From the NCBI GenBank assembly GCA_021018995.1, contig CM037590.1, forward strand, positions 83,918,097 to 83,982,096: a DNA stretch of 64,000 bases. The letters run 5' to 3'. Within the stretch, counting starts at the first letter, position 1. The number at the start of each line of letters is the position of its first letter. This document shows positions 1 through 10,624 of the stretch, piece by piece. The notes below the pieces were generated by a model. It saw only the letters and a list, made by a program, of their open reading frames with translations. It made no database searches and was not told the origin of the DNA. A program made the position numbers and the translations under genes. The DNA comes from Chloranthus sessilifolius (taxonomy: Eukaryota; Streptophyta; Magnoliopsida; Chloranthales; Chloranthaceae).

Positions 1-1163
1 TCCATCATTTCAAGTGCCTTAGCCGTTTCGCGGGCCTACTTGCGCTTTTATTTTCGTAATCATATTCCGCTAGTGAATGCCGGCCCGTAGAGGCGGCACA
101 GGATCATCACCCCCGGTATTTGAACTTAAGAAAATTCCCTTAAAAGTGAAAAATAAAATTGAACCAACAAAGGGGATTTAAAATGATTTTTGCGAGGTAG
201 ATTTTCAAGGGTTGGGTTATTTAGGCACACATACAAACTCCTGGGTCTTAGTACGGAAACAACCCCTAGTGGTGATGATCTGGAAAAGTTCTAGCCCACC
301 TAGTACCTGAGAAAAGTGCTTGTACTTAGGCATATCAAGTGGGTAACCTTCTCGTTACCAAGCTTAAAACTCAAAAAAAAAGAGCAATAGTGAACCCAAA
401 TTGGCCTCTAAACCCTTAGGATCGGTGCGGAAAGAGACGGATCATATAAACAGTTAGTCCCCGGAAGCCTAGCTTACACAAAAAACCAGTTTGGAGACCC
501 ATTTCAAGCTGAAGTTGCTGTTGTCAAGAAATCTGGAGAACCATTTTAGTCTGGCACCACTATTAGTTGTGCCAATGCAAATAGCCCCAAAAGAACACTG
601 GCACAACTATTAGTTACGCCAGCTTTAGTCTGGAATTTTTTTGCTCTGGCGCCACTATTAGTTGCACCGACTTTGGGTACACAGTAGCAGCCCGAATTTG
701 GTGGCCTGCTTCACATCTCGGACTCCCCGATCAATATTTTTAGTGCCTCTGTTTAGGCCCCACAACTTCTGACACCTAATACGCCCTCGTCGGTCAAAAG
801 AAGGTGACTTCTTTTTTATTCATTTTGGGGGGTCGAATTGTTTGCATTAGTTTCTGTGCCTTCAATAGATCAAGGGGTTTCCCTTTGATTCATTCGAAGC
901 GCTTTGGAACTTTTACTACGGGACCTATTTAGGGTACGAGAGCCACCCGAGAAGGGAATTCAAAAGGCCCCGAAATCCTCATTTCTTTTCACTTGTAAAA
1001 ATCTAAAAAAAATTAATTAATTAAAAATAGAAAACCCAAAAATAGAGTCTTGATTGGTGCCAACACAATGACATTATCGTACCCTCCGTCATCCCGTAGG
1101 GGAAGAAGGAGGAAGCTTTACAGGCCCCATCCGAGGCATCCGTAGTCGACCCGATACCGAGCT
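1..1163 (+). other. Tat1 5' leader (untranslated region downstream of the 5' LTR)
   Basis: This non-coding stretch aligns by eye with 56400-57746 of Tat2. Shared blocks are 'ccttagccg...gcgggcctacttg' at the left end, 'gccggcccgtagaggcg', 'cccctagtggtgatgatc', and 'ccctccgtcatcccgtagggg' just before the gag start. The PBS and LTR end must lie a few hundred bases to the left, judged from Tat2. The leader carries three 25-nt palindromes (551-670), annotated separately. I see no convincing ORF. Confidence 0.75.
551..670 (+). repeat. Three 25-nt palindromes in the Tat1 leader
   Basis: Copies lie at 551-575, 598-622 and 646-670. Each reads CTGGCRCMACTA, a short centre, then an imperfect reverse complement (AGTTRYGCCAG type). 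The middle copy is the most symmetric. Spacing between starts is about 48 bp. The same motif recurs in this element at 26242-26266, 44830-44854, 47342-47366 and, degenerate, at 47436-47468. It could be an RNA hairpin in the leader or a site for a dimeric DNA-binding protein. Confidence 0.8.
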
Positions 1164-2830
1164 ATGTCGTAGGCTGTGGACCCGGCTTATGCCGATCCCG
1201 ACTCATCCTCGCCACATTCTCCAACCCATTCCCATACCGAAGAAGCTTTTACTTCCACCCCTTCACCTAATCAACCCTCACCATAACCGGCCTGTTCGGT
1301 GGCCCTATTTTCCCTTCCACCACTTCTCAAAATACCCAAAATCTAAATTTTCCGTCATTTTCCCAAGCCATGCCTTCATCCATAGCCATCTCTAACCCAT
1401 CTCACCTTCTGTCCACACCCGTTCAAAACCCATCTTCTACCTTAACCAACATACCCTATTTCCCATCCGCCCAACCTGATCCACCCACATCCATCCATAC
1501 CACATCCAATCCCCCACGCATCCCTCCATTTACCCAAGTCATGCCCATCTTTTCCCAAGCCAGGACCAATTTTTCTCTCTCATTCTCCACCTCTATGCCC
1601 CATACATCTCCCCCATACATGCCTAATCCATCCACCAATGCCCCACCTCATTTCTCTAATCCACCCCATATCCCACCCCTCACCTGGGCCATGCCCAATT
1701 TTACCGAGGCCATGCCCAATTTTTCCACTTCACACACCCCATCCATACCCTTCAAATAACCCATCTCCATCTGATCCCCCTTCCATGGCCATAATAGAAG
1801 AGATGTTCCAAACCTACAGTAAGTGGAAGGCCTCCCAACACATCCCCTCTCATCGACACCACACATCTATGGATCCATCTCATACCCTATCAAGCCTCCA
1901 TGCCTCACTCTCCCATGACCCCCATCAACCCCCATCATCCACACTATCCAAACCCCCATTTCCCACATGTCCCAAGGCCCAATGCCCCCATTTGCCACAT
2001 ACCCCAAGTCCCAATGGTCCAAACCCCCATGTCCCAAGGCCCAATGGCCCAAACCCCCATTTCTCACATGTCCTAAGGCCCAATGGCCCAAACCCCCATT
2101 ACCCACATACCCCAAGGCCCCATGGCCCAAAACCCCATGACCCATACCCCTCAAGGACCCATGGCTTTGACCCCTCAAGGGCCCATGGCCCAGACCCACC
2201 AAGGCCCGCTGGGCCGGTCCCATCAAGGGCCAATGGCCCATGGCCCAACCCATCAATGGCCCATAACCCAAACCCACCAAGGCCCCCAGGGCCACGCCTA
2301 TCATGACCAAGGCTTTGTGGCCTAAGCTTCCCAAGGGCCCATGGGCCAAACCTTCATAGCCGAACCCTCCCAAGGCTTCATAGTCCAAACCCAAGCCCAA
2401 CAAAACCTTGGAGTCTCACACCCATACCCTTCACAATTCCTCCAAAATATCACCCATTCACAACCCTCATACCCAGCTCAAACCCACACCTTACATGAAC
2501 CCCAATTCACCCATATCCCAACATCCCAAAGTCAGTTTCAAGCCAAAATTTCCCTAGGCCCAATGGCCTCATCAGGCCCCACTCCAAAATCTAACTTCCA
2601 CTCATCCCATCATCCAACAAACTTTCCCTCATCCCCAATAGACTCACCCAACCCCCATTCATGCCATTCCCCTCCAATCCATGCCGCACCAACAAGCCCT
2701 CACTGCATCTTATGTAGACCAGTAGTATGAAGAGGATGAGATTTGAAATAGTGGAGCCTATGCTGGAGCATTGACCAGCCTTAACACTCCTCCTATAATT
2801 GCCTACCCCCTGGTAGCCCAGAGTGAAGTC
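1164..2830 (+). pseudogene. Tat1 gag, proline-rich N-terminal region
   Basis: The start ATG at 1164 matches the start of Tat2 gag at 57747 (MS-AVDP-YADPD). In Tat1 the third codon is TAG where Tat2 has TGG. The region is Pro/Ser/His-rich and nearly free of G on the plus strand up to about 1770. It then has a conserved block (MAIIEEMFQTYSKWKASQ, about 1784) also present in Tat2, followed by repeats of the type GPMAQTP. No single frame is open throughout, so indels have broken it. Long minus-strand ORFs over this region are composition artefacts. Confidence 0.65.
1976..2345 (+). repeat. Degenerate ~24-nt repeats in Tat1 gag (GPMAQT-type)
   Basis: The phrase 'aaggcccaatggcccaaaccccc' and variants recur about every 24-33 nt. 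They encode QGPMAQT-like octapeptides in one frame and RPNGPNPH in another. Tat2 has the homologous tract at 58950-59145 with fewer, differently arranged units, so the tract varies in length between copies. Confidence 0.7.
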
Positions 2831-2848
2831 TAAATGACTGCTTAGAAA

Positions 2849-3680
2849 GTGGCCCACATGTCCAAGGAATCAGAGCAGTTGAAAGAGCAGTTAGATAAAA
2901 TCCAGAAGCAGTTGTTAAAGATGGGTGGTGCTGAAATCCATGCCACAGACTTCTCTGATTTATGTTTATTGCTGAGGTCCCGTTGTCTTCAAAATTTAAA
3001 ATGCCAGCTTTTGATAAGTACAATGGCACCGGTAATCCCATAGCACACCTTAAGTCTTATTATGGGGACATGAACCAATATGGAGGGGACAAAAGACTAT
3101 TGATAAAGGTCTTTCAGAAAAGTTTGACCAGTCCAGCCTTGAGATGGTTTACATCTTTGGAACCATCTATGATGAAAACTTGGAAGGCCTTGACGCACTT
3201 GTTTCAAGAATAATGTCTATAATATAGACATTGAACCACGTAAGTCAGACTTGGCCCATTTGAAGCATAACCCGAATGAGACCTTTAACGATTATTTGAG
3301 GCGTTGGAGAGCATTGGCAGCCCATGTTAGAAACAAGATACCTGATGATGAATAAATAGAAATGATTTCTAAATAAACCCTGCCAGTGATCTCAGACTTT
3401 TTAGTGTCCCAGTGACAGTCTAACTTTACTGATCTGGTAAGGAATGCCAATCATTGTGAAGATTCTATCAGGGAATGTCACCTGAACAAGAATGTACTGA
3501 GTGGAGCCAGTGGGGTTAGAAGGTTTTCAGAATAGAGGAACGAGAAGAGAACATGGGCCGATGTCCAAAACATTGCCAACACTAGGCCCAATAATAATAT
3601 AACCCCATTCCAATTTCAAGCAGTCCAGCCAGCACCAGTCAGAACTGAGCAGATGCATAGAGCAGGGAAGGGATCAGCAA
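2849..3680 (+). pseudogene. Tat1 gag core (retrotransposon gag domain)
   Basis: A short coiled-coil-like stretch (SEQLKEQLDKIQKQLLKMGG, from about 2867) precedes a typical gag domain starting near 2962: KMPAFDKYNGTGNPIAHL, then LRWFTSLEP and WKALTHLFQE. The domain continues in another frame after about 3212 (YNIDIEPRKSDLAHL, then ETFNDYLRRWRALAAHV), which marks a one- or two-base indel. Further stops lie near 3355 and 3375. The sequence pattern fits the capsid-type gag domain of Tat-lineage elements. Confidence 0.75.
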
Positions 3681-4577
3681 ATGACTCCGGAGCAAAGGAG
3701 AGCCCGCAATGACCGAGTGTTTACACCCCTAAGGCAATCTTTAAGTGTACTTTTACCTTTACTAATAGAAAAGAGATTAGTTACTACTCGTCAACCGCAA
3801 CCTCCTCCTCACCCAATCCTAAAGAATTATGACCTTAATACTCACTGTAATTTGTATCAGGGTATGGGTAATCCGACTGATCGCTGCTTCATGTTAAAGC
3901 ACGTGATCCAAGATTTAATCGATGCCAAGAAAATTATTCCACCAGCACCTTCTCAAGTGAACCCGCACGCGAATATTCATCAGGTGCCACTACCCCCACT
4001 TCCGACTGGAGGAGCAAGTCCCAGACCCACCATCGGGATGATAGAAGAATGTGAGGAGTTTGAATTTGACCCGTCAGACTACATCAGTGATCGGGAGAGC
4101 TATGTGGCACCATTGCCGAGAAATTGTGAAGAAAGGAATATTGGGGTTCAAGTGATTGAACCCCTAAATTTGTCGGATTATTTTCCCAACCCAATACCAC
4201 AAGTTAAATCCTTAGATCTTAGAGGTTATTTCCCATCACCCACTCCTATCAATTATGTGTATATAAATGCATATCAACCATACACTACCACCCCCATCAA
4301 TTACCCAATAGCCCATCATGCCCCCAATCCCCCGCCAACACCTATCAACTACCAATAGCCTACTCCTACCCCTTTACCCCCGGTGCAACAACCCACAAGC
4401 TTCACCAACCCCATCTGTCCTAATTTTGCCACCCAACCAGCTATCATCGAAGTAAATCAAGTGTTACCCACACCTCCGAAGCCCGCAGTGCAAGTGCATC
4501 CGATACCAGCAGTTATACCATTTCAGATTTTAGGACCAACCTACAATCCTCATCAGGTCCCTCTGAGTTATGAATAA
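3681..4577 (+). pseudogene. Tat1 gag C-terminal part with zinc-finger-like motif
   Basis: An open stretch of 225 codons (3681-4358) contains HCNLYQGMGNPTDRCFMLKH, the C-H-C-type motif that Tat elements carry in place of a classical CCHC knuckle, followed by VIQDLIDAKK. A Pro/Tyr-rich linker follows (TPINYP repeats) and continues from 4383 to 4577 after one stop codon. This is the gag-to-protease junction. It probably belonged to one gag-pro ORF now broken by point mutations. Confidence 0.7.
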
Positions 4578-4826
4578 ATAAATATCAATGCTGGTAGCAA
4601 TAAAGAAGGGGCAGTGCCCCTTATTACCCAATTCGGAAAGATCTCAAAATAGCTAGAAGCACCAATAGCAGCACAAGCCCAACCAGAGAGAAAGAAAGAT
4701 AGCATCATGAATCCTTTTGAGAAAATAAGTCGAGAACATATACTAAAGACTCAGCTGAGAAGAATGTCTGCCCATATTACTGTATGGGATCTGTTAATGA
4801 CGTCCCCGCTCCATTTTTAAGCATTA

Positions 4827-5534
4827 ATGGGGGCATTAAAGAATACGCATGTATCGCTTCAGGTTAGCCCAAATGAAGTCGGGCAAATAATTGGTCAAGT
4901 GATGACTCCAAATGCCATTTCATTTTCAGATGCCGATTTATCAGATGAAGGGAGAAGTCATTCCAAATCCCTTAACATTACTGTTGAGTTTGAACATCTA
5001 ATAATTCCCTTGGTTCTAATCGATAATGGGTCTGCATTAAACATATGCCCACTGAGAACCGCCACCAAGATTGGGGTAGATCCTTGCATGCTAAGACCCA
5101 CGAGAACTAGTGCCAAAGGCTTCAATAACACACGAAGAGAGATAATGGGAGAAGTTGACCTTGACCTATTAATTGGGTCAATGACCTTTTCCATATTTTT
5201 TCAAATGATGGACATCAAATCCTCGTTCAATCTATTGTTAGGGTGCCCATGGCTGCATGAAGTTGGAGCGATCCCCTCCACACTGCACCAAAAGCTCAAG
5301 TTTGTGTCCGGGCATAAGATTATCACTATCATTGGTGAAGGGCATAGTGAGAAGGGAAAGGCCACAAACAACGTTGAAAAGCCCAAAGTGTTGGATGTGC
5401 CGCACACCGCTGAGGACGTCGACCTTCACAGCTTCAAGTACGAGGTGTCGATGGTACTCCCGGAGCCCATCGAAGGCATCATTCCAAGAACCAGAGGTGG
5501 AATGATAGCGGTAGTGGCCATGCTCCAAAAGTGA
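4827..5534 (+). pseudogene. Tat1 aspartic protease region
   Basis: 235 open codons. The protease signature is LVLIDNGSALNICPL, with the catalytic Asp codon at 5022-5024; the D-N-G form is usual in Tat elements. LLLGCPWLHEVGAIPSTLHQKLKF (second protease motif and C-terminal strands) follows near 5235. The enzyme would cleave the gag-pol polyprotein. The reading frame is intact over the domain, but flanking stops (near 4590 and at 5532) separate it from gag and RT. Confidence 0.85.
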
Positions 5535-6073
5535 GGCTAACAAAAAGGAAGGGGACTTGGGCCCAGACTGCAAGGTAGGAAGGAGCCCGTTACAGCTAAG
5601 GGGGGTCAAAGAGTCATATTTGGCCTAGGTTACAAGCCCACAGAAGAAGAGGTGCGAGAAGCTAAAGAAAAAGCCCGCGCAACAACAGCTACAAAAGCTA
5701 GGGCAATCCACATAGAGGAGAAACCCCGTCCCATGCCTCATATCAAAAATTTATTCGTGAGTGTTGGGTTGTGAAGATCAACAGAAATGGGGTGACCCAA
5801 TTGACCCAACATATGCCTACGGCATCGGTTCACCCCACCAATCCCCAAATCACCCTTCCTAGCCTGGAGATAGATTTGGCTGCGTTATCCCTCTTTGAGA
5901 AATGACAGTCCGTACTTGAACAAACTCCCCTTGGGGTGAATATCTATAAAACTATGTGAACGTTTGAGGATATCATCTCAGACGAAATGGAGATCAACAT
6001 GATGGAGGCTGACTCTAAAGAACCGCATCAGTTAGCACCCTCCATCCAAACAGGTAAAGAAGCAGCCTCTCAG
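5535..6073 (+). other. Tat1 linker between protease and RT (decayed coding sequence)
   Basis: Broken frames show Tat-type phrases such as GLGYKPTEEEVREAKEK (near 5620) and EEKPRPMPHIKNLF (near 5720). The last open stretch runs to 6073 and ends in CAG directly before GTATGC. No catalytic domain is present. Confidence 0.55.
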
Positions 6074-6374
6074 GTATGCAACTGTGCATCTTTACCCTAA
6101 ACCCTGGAAGTGGGGAGTAGCCTAACATTTAGCACCCGTTTCTAAAAAAAAAAATAACCTATAAAATGTGTGATAAGCCCTTGGCAGGCAATACCTTTTA
6201 TATACATAGACTCATGCTGCCAAGGGTCCGTCTGCGAAGAAAATAAAAATTCTAAAAACATTAAAAAAATACAAAGTCCAAAAATATTATTATTTAAAAT
6301 TCCAAATAAAATCCCATAAAAAGATGCCTTAATCGAAATACCCATCCCACATAAAATCAACCCCTTTCCTACAG
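6074..6374 (+). other. Candidate intron between protease and RT (Ogre-type position)
   Basis: The segment begins CAG|GTATGC and ends TTTCCTACAG|AAATAC. It is 301 nt long and strongly A/T-rich (6130-6360) between less A/T-rich coding flanks. Ogre elements are known to carry an intron exactly between the protease and RT regions, spliced inefficiently so that both RNAs exist. The phase across the junction does not match the RT frame in this damaged copy, so the assignment rests on position, splice consensus and base composition. Confidence 0.6.
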
Positions 6375-7880
6375 AAATACAAGAAGAGATAGGTGTTACA
6401 AGTCTGGACGAGGATATCCCTTTGGAGGAGCTTCCTAATGAGCTCCTTGATAGGTGTCGAATTTGAGCATGGCCCTACCCCCATCGTCAAAGAAACTGAG
6501 GACGTTAATCTGGCGATTAAGGAGATTCCTCGAATTACCAAAATCGAAACTTTGCTATCTCCAGAAGAAAGAAAAAGCATGATCGATTTCCTTGAATCAT
6601 ACCAAGACATTTTTGCCTGGTCGTACAAGGACATGCCTAGTCTGGACACTGATTTGGTCGAGCATGAGTTGCCTCTCTACCCTGATATGAAGCCGGTTAA
6701 GTAGAAGCTGAGACGTCTTTGACCCGAGTGGGTGCTGAAAGTCAAAGACGAGGCCATCAAGTAGTATGATGCGGGATTCCTCATGGTATCTAAGTACCCA
6801 TAGTGGGTAGCCAATATTGTGCCTGTGTCGAAGAAGGATGGAAAAGTCCACATATGCATTGACTTTAGAAATTTGAACAAAGCAAGCCCGAAGGACGATT
6901 TCCCGTTACCGCACATCGACATCTTGGTCAATAACACCGCTAAGCACGGGATTCTTTCTTTTATGGACGGATTCTTAGGATACAATCAGATTAAGATGGT
7001 AGAGGCAGAACGAGAGAAGACTACGTTCATCACTCCTTGGGAAACCTTTTGCTACAGAGTCATGTCATTTAGGCTAAAGAATGCCGGTGTAATGTATCAG
7101 AGGGCTATGATTGCATTGTTTCACGACATGATGCACCGAGAAATTGAGGTGTATGTCGATGATATGATAGCTAAGTCAAAGGAGTGAAGTGATCACTTGG
7201 TAAACCTTCAAAAGCTATTCGAGAGGTTGAGAAAGTACAGGTTATGTCTAAATCTATAGAAGTTCGTATTCGGTGCTATGTATGGGAAACTATTGGGATT
7301 CAACGTCAGCAGGAGAGGGATCGAGGTCAACCCAATCAAAGTTAAAGCGATCACCGCAATGCCGCCACCATCTACTGAGAAAGAAGTTAGAGGGTCTTAG
7401 GTAGAATATGATATATCAGTCGGTTCATTGCATAGCTAACTCCAATCTGCACACCGATCTTCAAGCTACTAAGAAAAAACTCGCCCGTTGAATGGAATGA
7501 TGATTGTCAGGCATCGTTCGATAAATCAAAAGCTACCTCCTTAACCCACCTATTTTGGTACCACCTGAGTCGAGGAGACCACTCTTCATGTATCTCTCCA
7601 CGACGGAAGTCTCGATGAGATGTGTCTTAGGGCAGCATGACGAGAAGGGAAGAAGAGAGCAAGCCATCTACTATTTGAGCAAGAAGTTTACTGATTATGA
7701 GATGCACTATTCTCATCTGGGGAAAGCATGTTAGGCTCTTGTATGGGCTACTCAGAGACTCCGCCATTACTTGCTACCCCAAGCCGTTTTGCTTTTGGCC
7801 CGAATGGACCCGTTGAAATACCTATTTGAAAAGTCAGCTCTTATTAGATGAATCGCATGGTGTTAGCTTTTATTGTCTGA
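6375..7880 (+). pseudogene. Tat1 reverse transcriptase and first RNase H
   Basis: RT motifs appear in order: FLESYQDIFAWSYKDMPSLD, WVANIVPVSKKDGKVHIC, DFRNLNKASPKDDFPLPHID, FMDGFLGYNQIKM, the catalytic YVDD (7152-7163) and a thumb region (LCLNL, KAITAMPPPS). The RT core is open from 6819 to 7187. Upstream and downstream there are many TAG/TGA codons where Gln or Arg is expected, consistent with C-to-T decay at CAG and CGA. The RNase H region (about 7490-7880) is only traceable as fragments. Confidence 0.82.
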
Positions 7881-8567
7881 CTTTGACATCACATACATCA
7901 CTCAGAAGTTGATCAAGAGGCAGGCACTCACCGATCATCTTGCCGACATTCCTTTGCCAGATTATGAATCGTTGAGAAGTGAGTTCCATGATGAGGACAT
8001 CCTGTTCATGACGGAAGATGATACTGAGGAAGCAGAGGAATCATGGATAATGTACTTTGACGGGGTAATAAATGCCAAAGGTCAAGGAGTTGGCGCCATT
8101 CGAATTCCGCCAAAAGGATCCCATGTACTAGTCTCCATCAAGTTCAACTTCCCTTACACTAACAACATGACCAAGTACGAAGCTTGTGCCACTAGTTTGC
8201 AGGTGGCTCTCGATATGAATATAACTCAACTCTGAGTATTCGGTGATTCCCAGTTGATCATATGCCAGACGAATGGAGATTGAAAGATGAAAGATGAGAA
8301 ACTGATCCCCTACCATGAGCACCTCGAGGATCTAATAGTTTATTAAGAGGATATGACATTCTCATATGTCCCTCGGATAAGGAATCGCTTCACCGACGCA
8401 CTAGCGATGTTGGCATCAATGATAGAAATCTCGTATGGTTCTGAGATGAAGTTAATCATGATCGAGCAAAGGAATGAATCGACCTTCTGCCTCCAGATTG
8501 AGGAACCTACAAAGCTTGATGATGAGCCACCTTGGTTCTCAAATATTAAGAATTTCCTTGAGATACT
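7873..8567 (+). pseudogene. Tat1 second (archaeal-like) RNase H and tether
   Basis: The stretch contains ITQKLIKRQALTDHLADIPL followed by a second RNase H-like domain: SWIMYFDGVINAKGQGVGA, FPYTNNMTKYEACATSLQVA, FGDSQLIICQ and FTDALAMLAS. A second 'aRNH' domain after the first one is a recognised hallmark of the Tat lineage. Stops at about 8233, 8282 and 8344 break it. The frame is cut at 8567 by the Athila-A insertion; the homologous text resumes at about 21795. Confidence 0.8.
8563..8567. repeat. Left target-site duplication of Athila-A (ATACT)
   Basis: The five bases before the 5' LTR are ATACT. The five bases after the 3' LTR (21790-21794) are ACACT, a 4/5 match. Joining the two sides restores continuous Tat text. 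Confidence 0.7.
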
Positions 8568-8830
8568 TGTTGAGAACTAGAAACTACCATTTTCCACCCT
8601 TTAATCTGGGCCTTGATAGACCCTTGAGAGAACTAAATAAGTGTTTTAAGTGCTTGTGTTACAGCTAACAATAAAGACAGGCTTAACCATGAAAGCAGCC
8701 TAAAAGTGCCAAAAAGATGATAATCCATGTTGATCCAAAGGAAGAAAGAGAAGGGACAACCTCACGAGCTGTCAAAATGCCTAAACTAAAGAGGACAAAG
8801 GCCTGGTTGTAACCTGGAAAGTGTGGAGCT

Positions 8831-9075
8831 ATTCGAAAGAAGAATGCATTACAGAGTGCTTTTCGAAAAGAATCTGAACATTTTGAAAAGAACCTGAACT
8901 TTGTGAAAAGAACTAAAAGCTCCAGGTTTAGTTTTCGAAGAGCACCTGAACTCTTCGAAAGGATTTCTGACCTATTCGAAAAGAAGAGAACTCCTTGCGA
9001 ACAACACCTGAACTTTGCGAAAAGAGCATCAGAAGTCATAGTACCTTGCGAAAAGTTCCCCAAACTATGCGAAAT
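8831..9075 (+). repeat. TTCGAA/NCGAAAAG array in U3 of the Athila-A 5' LTR
   Basis: Five TTCGAA cores and several GCGAA or TTGAAAAG variants occur at intervals of about 20-25 nt, typically TTTTCGAAAAGAACCTGAAC. The core with flanks, CTTTTCGAAAAG, is a perfect palindrome. The array lies about 360-600 bp upstream of the TATA box. It happens to leave an open frame (FEKNLN-like), which I read as a by-product of repeat length. Confidence 0.8.
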
Positions 9076-9430
9076 GGTATTCTGGAGATTCCTAGCATCT
9101 ACAAGGGTAATTCAGTAATCTTTTGCATGCGCCCCAATGCATTTAAAAACCCAGGGACATTTCGGAAGATTCTGAGCACGAACCAAAGGCATATTCCACC
9201 CCATGTGAGCACCCGAAGATGAAATCAATTGGCGAGAACTTCTAGAAGTTCTAACAGATTTTTGAATTACATAACAGAATTGAAGCTTCTGTCATCTGAT
9301 TGGCTGAACCAAATCAATCAATTCTGATTGGCCAAAACAGATCTGGATCCTCGTGCTCGACTACCATTGGTTGATACAGATCTAAGCACTTCTGATTGGT
9401 CGATACACATATGAGCTAGACCTGGGGGAA

Positions 9431-9440
9431 ACTATAAATA
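9431..9440 (+). promoter_or_regulatory. TATA box of the Athila-A 5' LTR
   Basis: ACTATAAATAGATG is a canonical plant TATA box and is conserved in the 3' LTR (20791-20800) and in both Athila-B LTRs (29667 and 42093). Transcription probably starts about 30 bp downstream, dividing U3 from R. Confidence 0.75.
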
Positions 9441-10436
9441 GATGAACCATTTGCCTAATTTGGGTCTCCAGATTTTGAGTTTCATTTCTGTTGCTCCATT
9501 TCCAATTCAGATAGCTTGTCTGAAACTCTTGTAATAGCCTAACTTTTACTTGCAATTAAGAGCTGTGAGATACTTTTGTAATTCAAAAGAGAATTGTATT
9601 CAAGACTACAAATCCGAGAGCTATTTAAGCTGTGCTCTGTAATTGTAATGGTGAATTTGAAAAGGTTGCTATGAACCGTACGTTCTCAATTGGATTCGTG
9701 TTGAGGGTTCCCTGTGATCTCCTTATTGCACTAGACTCCTTTAGATTTATTGTTTTTCAAGCAATTTCCCTTGATTCATTATCCCTGTGGGAATTAGTGT
9801 TTGTAACCTAATCTTTCACAGCATTTGTAGTGGTGTTTCTTGTTCTGAATTGAGGGTTCAGATTAAAGACTATTGGATGGCCTGTGGCCATTGAAGTGGA
9901 CATACCATAGCCATAAGTTTAACTCTAATCCTTGAGTTAGATTACTTCCTCTTGCATCTGTGCTTGTAGCCAGATGAAGGTTGGATCATCTCTCATTTGA
10001 TCTACATTTATTCTCATTTTATTTCAAAAACCAAATCAAAGTTAGATATTATTTCTCCATTCTTATTAATTTACATCAAAATCTCCTCAACTCAGATCTG
10101 GATCATTTAGTTTAATCTTTACTTTTATCATTTAGTTAATGTGACAGATTCAACCTCCCATCTTATGTGCTTTGTAGATAGGATCAAAGGCCAGATCTGG
10201 TAGCTCAAATCTGGAGGTTTATCTCACATTTTAAATAAATTCTCTGTTGACGATCTTTTACTCACTTACATTAAAAACTTGCTACAATTGGCCCTGATCT
10301 TGCAGGCTAATTTACTTCTCTCTGTGCTGATATTTCTTTATTCTTTTTAGTTTTCCAAATTCAGTACAATTCATTATTTGTAAGTCTGTTTTCAAAACAC
10401 AAATAAATCATGCACACTTAGAATTAAACAAGTTTT

Positions 10437-10454
10437 TGGCACCGTTGCCGGAGA
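10437..10454 (+). other. Athila-A primer-binding site (tRNA-Asp type)
   Basis: TGGCACCGTTGCCGGAGA lies six bases after the LTR end. It matches the plant tRNA-Asp 3' end used by Athila elements (TGGCGCCGTTGCCGGGGA) except at two positions, both of G-to-A type on this strand. Confidence 0.88.
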
Positions 10455-10624
10455 GTTTGTTTTAAAATAGGTAGACCTAAGTTTTCATTTTATTTTTATC
10501 TTTACATCAGTGCTAAACTATTCTATTGTTTAAATCTGTGTAGTTATTAATATACATTTTGAAGCATGGAATCTACTTTAAAAGGAATTCTGAAGGTTTG
10601 CTGTGCATAATTTGATTCTCTGTT

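Larger units (their letters stand above)
8568..10430 (+). repeat. Athila-A 5' LTR
   Basis: Starts TGTTGAGAAC and ends GAATTAAACA, matching the 3' LTR at 19927-21789 over its full length with scattered substitutions. It holds a U3 array of TTCGAA motifs, a TATA box (9431-9440) and several 'cagatctgg' repeats in the second half. It drives transcription of the genomic RNA. Confidence 0.93.

Noticed and set aside
2083..2345. GGCCCA/TGGGCC words as site II promoter elements
   Set aside because: They are part of the repeated gag codons; the count follows from the octapeptide repeat.
1456..2403. Long minus-strand ORFs opposite Tat1 gag (Gly/Trp/Met-rich)
   Set aside because: They arise from the G-depleted, repetitive plus strand, which leaves few stops on either strand. 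They have no domain and no counterpart of conserved sequence in Tat2.
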